Assembly: GCA_026645575.1 (NCBI GenBank) | Contig: JAPKMW010000002.1 | Span: 242,566-306,565 of the forward strand | Reading direction: 5' to 3' | DNA from: Caldilineaceae bacterium | Lineage (GTDB): Bacteria; Chloroflexota; Anaerolineae; Caldilineales; Caldilineaceae | Length of the DNA stretch: 64,000 nt | Part shown: piece by piece, positions 28,301 through 36,152 of the stretch | How positions within the stretch are numbered: the first letter of the stretch is position 1 | Layout of the letters: the number at the start of each line of letters is the position of its first letter | Notes under the pieces: generated by a model | The model's input: only the letters and a program-made list of their open reading frames with translations | The model's database searches: none | What the model was told of the DNA's origin: nothing | Position numbers and translations under genes: made by a program

Positions 28301-30636
28301 CTGGGGAAGAGACGGCGACGCCGCAAGTTGCCAATGGCGGCGGTGAAATGGTGGTGGTCAATGCCGACCTCACCATCAACAAGACCATTACCTTGCGCGT
28401 CAGTGACAAGCCCGACACGGAAGTACAGGGGCGGGGCCTTCCCAACTATTTGGGGCCGCTAGTTATTTCACCCGATGGCGTCAATGGCTGGGCGCCCTCG
28501 AAACAGGACAACATCCAGCGCGGCATGTTGCGCGATGGGAACAATCTCAACTTCCAGAACACCATTCGTGCCATCTCGTCTCACATTGATCTGTCCAGTG
28601 ACACCGAAGATTACCCGGCGCGCATCGACCATGACAACGCCGGTGTTGCCAGCACGGCGCTCTTTGACAAGTCGGGCAACTATCTCTTTGTCGCCTTGGA
28701 GACCAACCGGGAGATCGCCGTGGTTGATGGCTACCTACAACGTGATCTCTTCCGCATCCCGGTCGGGCGGGCGCCGCAAGGGTTGGCCCTCTCGCCCGAT
28801 GGATTGCGTCTTTATGTCAACAACTTTATGGATCGCAGCGTGACAGTGTTGGACATTAGCAAGCTGATTAACGATGGGCAAAGTATCGTCCCTACCGTCG
28901 CCACTTACAACGCTGTGGCTGCGGAAAAGCTGGCCGCCAATGTCCTGCTGGGCAAGCAGTTCTTCTACGATGCCAAAGATCCACGATTGGCGCTCGATAG
29001 CTACATCTCCTGCGCCGGTTGTCATAACGATGGCGGACAGGATGGCCGAGTCTGGGATCTTACCGGCTTTGGGGAAGGGCTGCGCAACACGATCAGCCTC
29101 AATGGTCACGCCGGTACGGGGCAGGGCTTCCTGCATTGGAGCGGCAACTTTGATGAGGTGCAAGACTTTGAGGCGCAGATCCGCACCCTGGCCGGCGGCA
29201 CGGGCTTGATGACCAACGCACAATTCAACACTGGTACACGCAGCCAACCGCTGGGCGACCCCAAAGCCGGCGTCAGCACGGACTTAGATGCGCTGGCCGC
29301 CTACGTCACTTCACTTAACAGCTTTGCTGCCAGCCCCTATCGCAACGCCGATGGTACGCTCACAGGGGCGGCGCAGGCTGGGAAGACAATCTTCCAGAAC
29401 CAGAATTGCGCCCAGTGCCACAGCGGCGTCGCCTTTACCGATAGCAGCAATATCCTCTTCCGCAACATCGGCACGATCAAACCAACCAGCGGCAACCGGT
29501 TGGGCGTCCCGCTGGCCGGAATTGACACGCCAACCCTGCGCGACATCTGGGCGAGCGCCCCCTATCTCCATGATGGTTCGGCGGCAACCCTGAGCGAGGC
29601 GGTGCGGGCGCATAACAATGTGGTGATCAACGACAGCGATCTGGCCCAGTTGGTCACCTATCTCAACCAGATCGATGCGGCTGAAACCACCGCCTCCTCG
29701 GTTCTAGGTAGCGGTCAGATTCTGCGCGAATGGTGGAGCAACCTAAGCGGCACGGCTGTAACCAATCTGACGACGAACGCAGTCTATCCCTATAGCCCCA
29801 GCGGCAGCAATCTATTAACCCGTTTTGAAGCGCCGACCAACTGGGCGGACAACTATGGTACGCGCATCCGTGGCTATCTCCATGCGCCGATCACCGGGCA
29901 ATACCGCTTCTGGATTGCCGGTGATGACAACAGTCAGTTACTCTTAAGCACAAGCGTCAACCCGGCCAATGCCGTCGTCATTGCCAGCGTGCCAGGGTGG
30001 AGCAATCCACGCGAATGGGGCAAATACGCCCAGCAACAATCGGCGCTGATTACCCTGCAAGCTGGGCAGCAGTATTACATTGAAGCGTTACAAAAAGAAG
30101 GGAGCGGTGGGGACAACCTGGCGGTGGCCTGGCAGATCCCTGGGGGGGGGCAGGCGGTGATCGATGGTCAATACCTGTCGCCCTGGGCAGTGCAGCCAGT
30201 GAACAATCTAGCGCATGGCAAGAGCGCCACCCAATCCTCCACCTATGGCGGCGCCAGTGCGAGCCGAGCCGTGGATGGCAATACGAACGGGAACTACTAT
30301 GCTGGTTCTGTCACCCATACCAACTATAACACCAACGCCTGGTGGCAGGTGAACCTGGGCGCCACCTATCAACTCGACAGCATTCAACTCTGGAACCGCA
30401 CCGATTGCTGCGCCAACCGGCTGGCAAACTTCTATGTCTTTGTCTCGACAACGGACATGACCGGCCGCAGCCTGACCAGCCTGGTCAATGACGCCACCAT
30501 CTGGCGCTTTCAGGTCACTGGTCAGGCGCCAACCAAGTTGCATGTGCCGGCTGCGGTCAACGGTCGCTTTGTGCGGGTGCAATTGGCCGGAACGAACAAT
30601 CTGTCGCTGGCGGAAGTGCAGGTTTATGGGCGATAG
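25321..30636 (+). CDS. Secreted galactose-oxidase-like / di-haem cytochrome c fusion
   Basis: 1771-residue exported protein (signal segment to about residue 35, ALWVCLLAMTLQPAPMVHAQ). Domains: copper-radical oxidase propeller about 130-490 with its C-terminal domain about 498-595; discoidin-like domain about 605-745; PKD domain about 755-830; YVTN/NHL-type beta-propeller about 845-1180; cytochrome c peroxidase/MauG-like region about 1195-1450 with two haem c sites, CAGCH at 1231-1235 and CAQCH at 1363-1367, plus YLHDGSAATL; PA14 domain about 1465-1622; terminal F5/8-type C domain about 1628-1771. Copper-site residues align with fungal galactose oxidase: Cys201 (SMFC) and Tyr246 (GRWYNGA) for the thioether cofactor, Tyr453-His454 (RNYHS) and His537 (GLTHNLN). 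It would oxidise an alcohol or carbohydrate outside the cell, releasing H2O2, while carbohydrate-binding modules hold it on a glycan. The catalytic link to the haem module is inferred. Confidence 0.88.
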   Translation: MAKRTLSMRRKGMTFLALWVCLLAMTLQPAPMVHAQPVDPANPTAVETADATTTRQFFLPLVANVATSHSVDTLVLQAEPAGQNVSLLEPLPEATPVHDNSHAHDDYALAEAARQRNEPPFVAPANAAATGPLNVVGRWDPPVTWPFVMATAANLPDGRIIAWGGNNARSFTGGASTFAATWDPATGQFLARNHTDHSMFCAIPTMLADGRVFVNGGDGTRERTSLFDYRTNAWTRVQNMSVGRWYNGAVALPNGKVFTMMGDPGGPYPEIWTPNQGWSLQTGANLNNGILNFTGYQSTWLPYLHLAPNGLLFHSGPTPQMNWLNPTGNGSISNAGLTNTWYPKYAASVMYDEGKILVAGGATNSTNTAPGSNQAMVINLNGANPTKTVITPMNYARKFNNAVMLPTGEVLIVGGNTSGVEFSDSGTILTPELWNPDSQTWRQVADHSVPRNYHSVALLMTDGRVWSGGGGLCNCAADHPDHQIYWPPYLFNADGSLATRPVINAAPNTITYGDTFTVQATGGIARFSLIKLSGLTHNLNSDLRYLKPSFTALGNDQYQLTVTNNVNVLTPGYWMLFAVNSQGTPSIAKVLQVTSTPVQPPPVGTVRYVKLEALAEVAGNPWTSVAELNVLDENGNPINRTGWVISADSQEMQGENGVASNVADGNTTTIWHTQWQAANPVHPHWLVIDLAGNYAVNGFRYLPRQDMANGRIANYKFYISADGVNWGAPVAQGTFPNSPAEQSVSFALGINPIAATPQPVNSTINYTASATNGINARFKWLFGDGTPETAYSPSPTIDHTFSQPGIYTVKVTVTDDRGAERSTTFTQAIHLPLTTNRPAVSMNIVYENRNGANGRVWVVNQDNDTVSVFDAVTNGKVAEIAVGKAPRSLAIAPAGRLWVTNKGASTISLIDPNTLGVVQTITLPYGAQPFGIAFAPTGNVGYVALEGAGKLLRFDATTAAQTGSVDVGSNVRHLSINSDGSKIYVARFITPRITGEETATPQVANGGGEMVVVNADLTINKTITLRVSDKPDTEVQGRGLPNYLGPLVISPDGVNGWAPSKQDNIQRGMLRDGNNLNFQNTIRAISSHIDLSSDTEDYPARIDHDNAGVASTALFDKSGNYLFVALETNREIAVVDGYLQRDLFRIPVGRAPQGLALSPDGLRLYVNNFMDRSVTVLDISKLINDGQSIVPTVATYNAVAAEKLAANVLLGKQFFYDAKDPRLALDSYISCAGCHNDGGQDGRVWDLTGFGEGLRNTISLNGHAGTGQGFLHWSGNFDEVQDFEAQIRTLAGGTGLMTNAQFNTGTRSQPLGDPKAGVSTDLDALAAYVTSLNSFAASPYRNADGTLTGAAQAGKTIFQNQNCAQCHSGVAFTDSSNILFRNIGTIKPTSGNRLGVPLAGIDTPTLRDIWASAPYLHDGSAATLSEAVRAHNNVVINDSDLAQLVTYLNQIDAAETTASSVLGSGQILREWWSNLSGTAVTNLTTNAVYPYSPSGSNLLTRFEAPTNWADNYGTRIRGYLHAPITGQYRFWIAGDDNSQLLLSTSVNPANAVVIASVPGWSNPREWGKYAQQQSALITLQAGQQYYIEALQKEGSGGDNLAVAWQIPGGGQAVIDGQYLSPWAVQPVNNLAHGKSATQSSTYGGASASRAVDGNTNGNYYAGSVTHTNYNTNAWWQVNLGATYQLDSIQLWNRTDCCANRLANFYVFVSTTDMTGRSLTSLVNDATIWRFQVTGQAPTKLHVPAAVNGRFVRVQLAGTNNLSLAEVQVYGR

Positions 30637-30671
30637 GGGACAGACGCGGATGTAGGTTGCGCGGATTTATG

Positions 30672-30738
30672 AACCTGCTCGTAGCCGGTCCGTGACCGGC
30701 GTCCCCACCGCCGGTCACGGACCGGCTACGAGCAGGTT
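30672..30738. repeat. Family B perfect 29-bp inverted repeat
   Basis: Arms 30672-30700 (AACCTGCTCGTAGCCGGTCC and onwards) and 30710-30738 are exact complements, 9-base loop. It follows the fusion gene and could act as a terminator-like structure. The rest of the gap to 30946 shows nothing else. Confidence 0.92.
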
Positions 30739-30946
30739 TCGTTGATACGAAAAATGACACTCCATGCTACCTACATCCGCAGCGGTATTTTGACGCGATT
30801 CTGACGCGATTCCCCTCAGCAACTGCCATCACAGCGTGGCTGCGTGCTGGTATCCTGTAGGCATGACACCGACGAACAACGGTGAACAAAAACAACCAAG
30901 AACAACAGTTACAAACCTACTTGCTTACAGGAAAGGATAGAAAACT

Positions 30947-31366
30947 ATGAAACGCTTCTCCATGATGACCAGCACCGCTCTGTTACTCGCCAGCCTTGCC
31001 TTTGGTGGTCAGCCGGCTCCCACTTACGCCCAGGCAACCACCTGTCAGGGATTAGTCGTTACCATTATCGGCACCAATGGAAGTAATATTATCAATGGTA
31101 CGTCGGGCAATGATGTGATTCACGGCTTGGGCGGCAATGACATTATCGACGGCAAAGGGGGCAACGACGTCATTTGTGGCGGCGACGGCGACGACGAAAT
31201 CCAGGGCAGTGGTGGCGATGACAGCCTGAATGGCGGTAACGGCGATGATGTCTTACGCGGCGGCGACGGTCGAGACATCCTCAACTGTGGCGCTGGGATT
31301 GACAAATATAATGGCGGGTTGGGAAACAACAACATCAACGCCAACTGCGAGACTTGGGTCTTGTAG
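30947..31366 (+). CDS. Small secreted RTX-type calcium-binding protein
   Basis: 139 residues with an N-terminal signal peptide (LLLASLAFGGQPAPTYAQ) and a run of haemolysin-type nonapeptide repeats GGxGxDxxx: GLGGNDIID, GKGGNDVIC, GGDGDDEIQ, GSGGDDSLN, GGNGDDVLR, GGDGRDILN. Such repeats fold into a parallel beta-roll that binds Ca2+ outside the cell. Three or more Cys residues (ATTCQG, DVICGG, ILNCGAG, NANCETW) suggest disulfides, unusual for type I secreted RTX proteins, and the signal peptide points to Sec export. AGGAAAGG supports the ATG. Confidence 0.88.
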   Translation: MKRFSMMTSTALLLASLAFGGQPAPTYAQATTCQGLVVTIIGTNGSNIINGTSGNDVIHGLGGNDIIDGKGGNDVICGGDGDDEIQGSGGDDSLNGGNGDDVLRGGDGRDILNCGAGIDKYNGGLGNNNINANCETWVL

Positions 31367-31404
31367 CGTGAGAAGAACGGACAAGTAATCAAGACAAAAG
31401 GTAG

Positions 31405-31457
31405 CTGCGCAGCCCGCTCCTAGCCAGTCACGGACTGGCTAGGAGCGGGCTGCGCAG
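31405..31457. repeat. Family B perfect 25-bp hairpin
   Basis: Arms 31405-31429 (CTGCGCAGCCCGCTCCTAGC and onwards) and 31433-31457 with loop ACG. It lies after the RTX-like gene. Confidence 0.9.
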
Positions 31458-31462
31458 TTACC

Positions 31463-31562
31463 TGGACTGGCCATTACCTGGGGCGGTCTATTAGGGATGA
31501 CCCTTGCCTATGTGGGGGTATCGTATGTAGAAGGGCTTAAAGATGCACGCATCAACTTCTAG
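31463..31562 (+). pseudogene. Possible C-terminal relic of a membrane protein
   Basis: A frame beginning inside the right arm of the hairpin reads LPGLAITWGGLLGMTLAYVG, then VSYVEGLKDARINF and stop. It is hydrophobic and lacks a start with a ribosome site. It may be the end of a gene cut by the repeat, or chance. Confidence 0.25.
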
Positions 31563-33280
31563 AGCGCAAAGACCCGATACCCCTGGTTGCCGAAACAGTA
31601 GATGACAAAGGATGCAATCTGCGCTTCCGGGTATTCGCGCCGCAACCCCTCGACATAGCCAGTAAGCTGCACCGTGTCTTCCGCCTGGAGTTGGAACGCC
31701 TCAATCGTGGTGTCCAATTTGCGGAACTCACTGTTGGAATAGTATTTAAACTCAATCACCCAGTGCAAGCCGGCGAATTTCTCATGATATTTGCCGACAA
31801 ATTCTAGGTCACTTTTGCCCGATGGATAGGAGCGCTCCATGTTCCAGGTAAACCACCGGGAGAGATAGCGGCTGCACAGTTCAAAAAAGGTGCTACGGTA
31901 AAAATTCTCATTCACCTTTGTAAAGATGGCTTCGGGAAACTGGCCGACATATTCCCGCCAATAGCCGGCAAAGAGTAGTTCCAGATCGGGCCGATTGACA
32001 AAAGCTTGCATCATTTCAGCATAGCGGGTGGAGACATCAATTTGGTGCAGTTCGTTGAAATACTCCACAAAAATCTGACGCATGCTGAGGTTCGGCAGGC
32101 ACAGGAAGAAATTGTCCTGCTGCGTCAACATCCCCAAGTAGAAAAATGAAATAGGGTAAAACCCTGGCTGAAAGAATTGTACGGTATTAAATTTGGTCGT
32201 CAGAAAGTTTCTGTCATAGCTAATACGATTTTCCGTCGTCAGTTGGGTGACAAAGGCGTCGGTATCGCCGGCATTGGCGCTGGTGAGACGTCGCACCCAG
32301 CTCAGGTCTGTGCGTAAATTCAGGTCGGTCAAAAATTCCGGCATCCGACGATGGCGTGTTAGATGATGCAAAAAGTACATCAAGATAGTGGAATTGTAGA
32401 GCGCCGTGCCTTGCGGGTCAACAAAGTGATAGCCGTTGTAATGATTTTTGATCACCGTATCAACGTCTAGGCGCGTAGCCGGATCGAGGGCATAATCGAC
32501 ATAGACTTCATCGAGCAACCGATCCACTTCATGCTGAGTAAAGCCAATCATCGCTTCAAATTCGGGATCAAGCGTGATGATGGTGGCAATGTTAAAGCCG
32601 GAAGCGAGTTCATCAATCAGAATCGGTAGCACCCCGGTGATAAAGACATTGACAATGGCCCCGGTTTCACGCCCTTCTTTCAAGGTTTTGAAAAACGATT
32701 TGAAGAAGCTCTCATCGGCGGTTAGTTGTTGATAGAGCTGGTCTTTGTGCCCCGTAACCAGTTGGTTGGCGAAGTTATCATATTCATCAATGATGACGTA
32801 GACGGGCGGCAAATTCGCCTGCCAAACATAGCCGAGCAAGGTGCTTAGGTTGTCAGCCACCGGGGCAGTGAGATCCAATGTCGGCATATTATCCAACAAA
32901 GGTGCATACTGTTGCCGCATGTTGTTTAAGGTATTATTGCATTGCCGCCGAAAACTCTTATCGATCTCCTGGATTGTCGGGCCGACGGCAATGGTAGAAA
33001 AGTTGAGGTAAAGTACCATGTACTGGTTCTGCTGCCCCGTCGGGTGCTGACCAATCCAGGTATGCCCAAAGAGTTCGGCAAAGTCGGCGGCGGCGTTGCG
33101 ATCATAGTAATAGCGCAGGAGCGAGCAGAGCGTCGATTTGCCAAAACGGCGCGGCCGGAGAAAGACCGGATTGCGGATCTGTTCCAGTTTGGCAATATAT
33201 TCGGTCTTATCGACAAAGTAACCCTGATCGCGTACAATCGCCGCATAGTTGGCTTCGCTATATAGCACCCGTTTCGGCAT
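31559..33280 (-). CDS. AAA-ATPase-like / PD-(D/E)XK nuclease-like protein
   Basis: 573 residues matching the AAA-ATPase-like (PF09820) plus PD-(D/E)XK (DUF1703-type) architecture. The N-terminus has LYSEANYAAIVRDQGYFVDK and a Walker A-like RPRRFGKST (42-50); Walker B-like VYVIIDEYDNF follows. Near the C-terminus GKSDLEF ... GLHWVIEFKYYSNSEF gives the D...ExK nuclease pattern. The family is very common in Bacteroidetes, anaerobes and Chloroflexota, often multicopy; its role is unknown and a defence or mobile link is only speculation. GAGAGGAAAG before the ATG supports the start. Confidence 0.85.
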   Translation of the reverse strand: MPKRVLYSEANYAAIVRDQGYFVDKTEYIAKLEQIRNPVFLRPRRFGKSTLCSLLRYYYDRNAAADFAELFGHTWIGQHPTGQQNQYMVLYLNFSTIAVGPTIQEIDKSFRRQCNNTLNNMRQQYAPLLDNMPTLDLTAPVADNLSTLLGYVWQANLPPVYVIIDEYDNFANQLVTGHKDQLYQQLTADESFFKSFFKTLKEGRETGAIVNVFITGVLPILIDELASGFNIATIITLDPEFEAMIGFTQHEVDRLLDEVYVDYALDPATRLDVDTVIKNHYNGYHFVDPQGTALYNSTILMYFLHHLTRHRRMPEFLTDLNLRTDLSWVRRLTSANAGDTDAFVTQLTTENRISYDRNFLTTKFNTVQFFQPGFYPISFFYLGMLTQQDNFFLCLPNLSMRQIFVEYFNELHQIDVSTRYAEMMQAFVNRPDLELLFAGYWREYVGQFPEAIFTKVNENFYRSTFFELCSRYLSRWFTWNMERSYPSGKSDLEFVGKYHEKFAGLHWVIEFKYYSNSEFRKLDTTIEAFQLQAEDTVQLTGYVEGLRREYPEAQIASFVIYCFGNQGYRVFAL

Positions 33281-33477
33281 AAACTTTCCTCTCGCCCTGA
33301 GTCTTCGCGCACGTTTCCGCTACCATTATACCACATGCTGCCCCACCTACTTGTTTATCCAAACGCCGTCATCCCACGTTGATCCCATGTTCAAGCCACG
33401 TTCGCTTGGTACGCTGTAATGAGCAGTTTGCCGCAAAACCAACCTACTCAGGCAACCCAACCAAGGAGATGTAAACG

Positions 33478-35133
33478 ATGTTTCGCGATTCTGAAGCGCC
33501 GATCCGCGATGTTTTGATTGTCGGCGGCGGTACGGCCGGCTGGATGACGGCGGCGTATCTGGTTAAAGCCTTCGGCCATGCCGTGAAAATTACCCTCATT
33601 GAATCGGCGCGCATTCAAAAAATTGGTGTGGGTGAGGCGACTACACCCAACTTACAGAAAGTTTTCTTCGATTTTCTCGGCATTCCCGAACAAGAATGGA
33701 TGATGGCGGTCAATGGCTCCTTCAAGACCGCGATTAAATTTATTGACTGGCGCAAACGCAATCCAGGCGCACCAGCCAATTATTTCTATCATTCCTTTGG
33801 CGTACTGCCCACCATCAATGGGATTCCACTGGCCCAATTTTGGTTTCAGCAGACCCAGGGCAAAGGCGAGCCGTTCGATTATGCCTGTTATCGCCAACCT
33901 TACCTGCTGGATGCACTGCGGTCGCCCCGTTTTATGGATGGCACGCCCGCCATGCCGTCCGCCTGGCACTTTGATGCCCACCTGGTTGCCGATTTTCTCA
34001 TGAATTGGGCTACGGCGCGCGGTGTCGAGCGGATTGTCGATGATGTCAATCATGTACGTCTGGATGAACAGGGCGCGATTGCCGGTGTCGATAGCGCGAG
34101 CGGACGCACCTTGACAGCGGATCTCTATATCGATTGCAGTGGCTTTCGTGGTTTGCTGATCAACGGCGCATTGAGCGAACCCTTCATCAACATGAAGCAT
34201 CAACTCTTCTGTGATAGCGCCGTCGCCGCTGCGATTCCCAATGATGATGAGAAGTTGGGCATTGAACCCTACACCTCGGCCATTGCCATGAAGGCCGGCT
34301 GGACCTGGAAGATTCCCATGTTGGGCCGCTTTGGCTCCGGCTATGTCTATGCCAGCAACTTTGCCACGGAAGAAGAGGCGACGCGTGACTTCTGTCAACT
34401 GTGGGGGCTGAACGAGGCAAAGGTCAATTTTAACCGTATTCGTTTCCGCACCGGGCGCAACCGGCGCGCCTGGGTCAAGAACTGTGTCAGTATTGGTCTG
34501 GCCTCCTGTTTCCTTGAACCGCTGGAATCGACCGGCATCTACTTTATCACGGCGGCCATTTATCAACTCGCCAAATTCTTTCCCACTCGCGCTTTTGACC
34601 AGGCGCTGATTGATCAGTTCAACCGCGAAATCGAGTACATGTACGATGATTGCCGCGACTTTGTCCAGGCGCACTATTTTATCACTGACCGCGATGACAG
34701 CCCTTTCTGGCTGGCAAACAAGAACGAACTGGCCCTGAGCGACACAATGCGCGACAAGATTGCCCAATACAAGGCCGGGCTGCCGGTCAATCCCTCCACG
34801 AGTAGTGATGATGATTATTACGGCTCCTTTGAAAACGAATTTCATAACTTCTGGACCACCGGCAACTACTACTGTATCTTTGCCGGCATGGGCTATCTGC
34901 CGGAACGCCCTTATGCCCGGCTGGCCTATGAACCGGCGCAGATGCAGGAGGCGCAGCGGCTCTTTGCCCAAATCAAGCAACAACAGAAGCGCTTGCGCGT
35001 CGAGTTACCCAGCACCTACGAATATTTGAGCTATCTGCATCGCGCGGCCAATTCTGCCGCCCGCAGTCCTGCCCTTGCCATCAGCCGGGTCGAAGAGGTG
35101 CTGTCGCGGTCGATGGTGGCGGTTCACGCGTAA
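33478..35133 (+). CDS. Flavin-dependent tryptophan halogenase family protein
   Basis: FADH2-dependent halogenase-like protein, 551 residues. The FAD loop GGGTAGW (16-22), the halogenase hallmark WTWKIP (275-280), and FLEPLESTGIYF with Glu347 are present. Lys83 in GSFKTAIKFIDW corresponds by position to the Lys that forms the chloramine/hypohalous-acid adduct in PrnA, and Glu347 to its catalytic Glu. It would put Cl or Br on an aromatic substrate, probably free tryptophan or a related indole, with a separate flavin reductase. AAGGAG lies upstream of the ATG. An EgtD-like methyltransferase gene follows after 20 bases, suggesting an operon. Family members also halogenate bound or non-Trp substrates. 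Confidence 0.88.
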   Translation: MFRDSEAPIRDVLIVGGGTAGWMTAAYLVKAFGHAVKITLIESARIQKIGVGEATTPNLQKVFFDFLGIPEQEWMMAVNGSFKTAIKFIDWRKRNPGAPANYFYHSFGVLPTINGIPLAQFWFQQTQGKGEPFDYACYRQPYLLDALRSPRFMDGTPAMPSAWHFDAHLVADFLMNWATARGVERIVDDVNHVRLDEQGAIAGVDSASGRTLTADLYIDCSGFRGLLINGALSEPFINMKHQLFCDSAVAAAIPNDDEKLGIEPYTSAIAMKAGWTWKIPMLGRFGSGYVYASNFATEEEATRDFCQLWGLNEAKVNFNRIRFRTGRNRRAWVKNCVSIGLASCFLEPLESTGIYFITAAIYQLAKFFPTRAFDQALIDQFNREIEYMYDDCRDFVQAHYFITDRDDSPFWLANKNELALSDTMRDKIAQYKAGLPVNPSTSSDDDYYGSFENEFHNFWTTGNYYCIFAGMGYLPERPYARLAYEPAQMQEAQRLFAQIKQQQKRLRVELPSTYEYLSYLHRAANSAARSPALAISRVEEVLSRSMVAVHA

Positions 35134-35153
35134 AACGATTCACACCTAGAGAG

Positions 35154-36125
35154 ATGATCACTCAGGATAGTTCTATGAAACTTTATGATTTTGCCCCAAC
35201 CACCGGCAGCCTCTATGAAGAAGTGTTGAGCGGTTTACGTAAAGATGACAAGACGCTGCCTGGCGCCCTGCTCTATGACGAGCGGGGTTCCCAGTTGTTT
35301 GATAAAATCTGTGAGCAGCCGGAATATTACCTCACCCGCACCGAGTTGGGCATCATGCGCAAATATATTGACGAGATCGTCGCCCTGCTTGGTGAACGAG
35401 TGGCACTGGTAGAATATGGCAGCGGCAGCAGCCTAAAAACGACCATGTTACTCGACTATCTGCCGCGGATGAGTTGTTATATGCCAATTGATATTTCAAA
35501 AGAACATCTCTTACAAGCCGTCAATCGATTGGCAAAACAATATCCCCAGATCGAGATCATGCCCATCTGCGCCGATTATAGCCAGCCTTTTCATCTGCCG
35601 ACACCCAGCCAAGCCGCGGCGCGTTATGTGGCCTACTATCCAGGATCAACTATCAGCCACTTTCACCCGGCGGAAGCGGTCACTTTTCTGGCCCAAGTGC
35701 GCACAGTCTGTGGGCCGGATAGTTTGCTGTTGATCGGCGTTGATCTAAAAAAAGATGCCCAGATTATCGAGCCAGCCTACAATGATCGCGCCGGTTTTTC
35801 TAGGGCCTTCACCAACAATATCCTTCATCATCTCAATCAACGCTTTGCCGCAACGTTCGATACTGGCGGCTTTGCCCATCAAGCATTCTACAACCCACAG
35901 CAGGGGCGTGTCGAGTTTTACTTGGCCAGCCAGCAGCCCCAACTGGCGCGCCTCAATGGCGAAACGGTTCACTTTGTCGCCGGGGAACGGATCAACCTGG
36001 CCTATTCCTACAAATATAGTCTGGCGGAATTTGCCGAACTGGCCGCCAAAGCCGGCTGGCGTGTCAAGCGCGTCTGGACCGACGACCAACAATTGTTCAG
36101 TGTTCAATGTCTGAGCGCCAGCTAA
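35154..36125 (+). CDS. EgtD-like amino-acid N-methyltransferase (betaine-forming)
   Basis: SAM-dependent methyltransferase of the EgtD/DUF2260 family, 323 residues. Family marks: LLYDERGSQLFDKI (40-52), PEYYLTRTE, SAM loop VEYGSGSSLKT (86-96), GSTISHFHPAEA, IGVDLKKD. EgtD makes histidine betaine; fungal relatives methylate prenyl-tryptophan. Compared from memory with mycobacterial EgtD, the histidine-contacting Met252 and Glu282 positions appear to be Phe255 (RVEFYL) and Ala283 (NLAYS), and the Asn of GSTIGN is His169. Loss of that Glu favours a different aromatic substrate such as tryptophan. No EgtB sulfoxide synthase gene is nearby. A second ATG at 35175 is an alternative start. Lies between the halogenase and amidohydrolase genes. 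Confidence 0.85.
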   Translation: MITQDSSMKLYDFAPTTGSLYEEVLSGLRKDDKTLPGALLYDERGSQLFDKICEQPEYYLTRTELGIMRKYIDEIVALLGERVALVEYGSGSSLKTTMLLDYLPRMSCYMPIDISKEHLLQAVNRLAKQYPQIEIMPICADYSQPFHLPTPSQAAARYVAYYPGSTISHFHPAEAVTFLAQVRTVCGPDSLLLIGVDLKKDAQIIEPAYNDRAGFSRAFTNNILHHLNQRFAATFDTGGFAHQAFYNPQQGRVEFYLASQQPQLARLNGETVHFVAGERINLAYSYKYSLAEFAELAAKAGWRVKRVWTDDQQLFSVQCLSAS

Positions 36126-36152
36126 GGCGCACTATCAACTTATAGAGAACCT

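Noticed and set aside
27103..28326. 407-codon minus-strand frame opposite the oxidase fusion
   Set aside because: Antisense to recognised discoidin, PKD and propeller domains; composition is that of a reversed coding strand.
31559..33280. AAA-ATPase/nuclease-like gene as an antiphage defence system
   Set aside because: It stands alone without toxin, sensor or modification partner and the family is a common uncharacterised one; no positive evidence for defence.
33652..34983. 443-codon open frame on the minus strand opposite the halogenase gene
   Set aside because: It is fully antisense to a gene with strong family motifs, shows no recognisable domain and has no ribosome site; it results from codon bias in GC-rich DNA.
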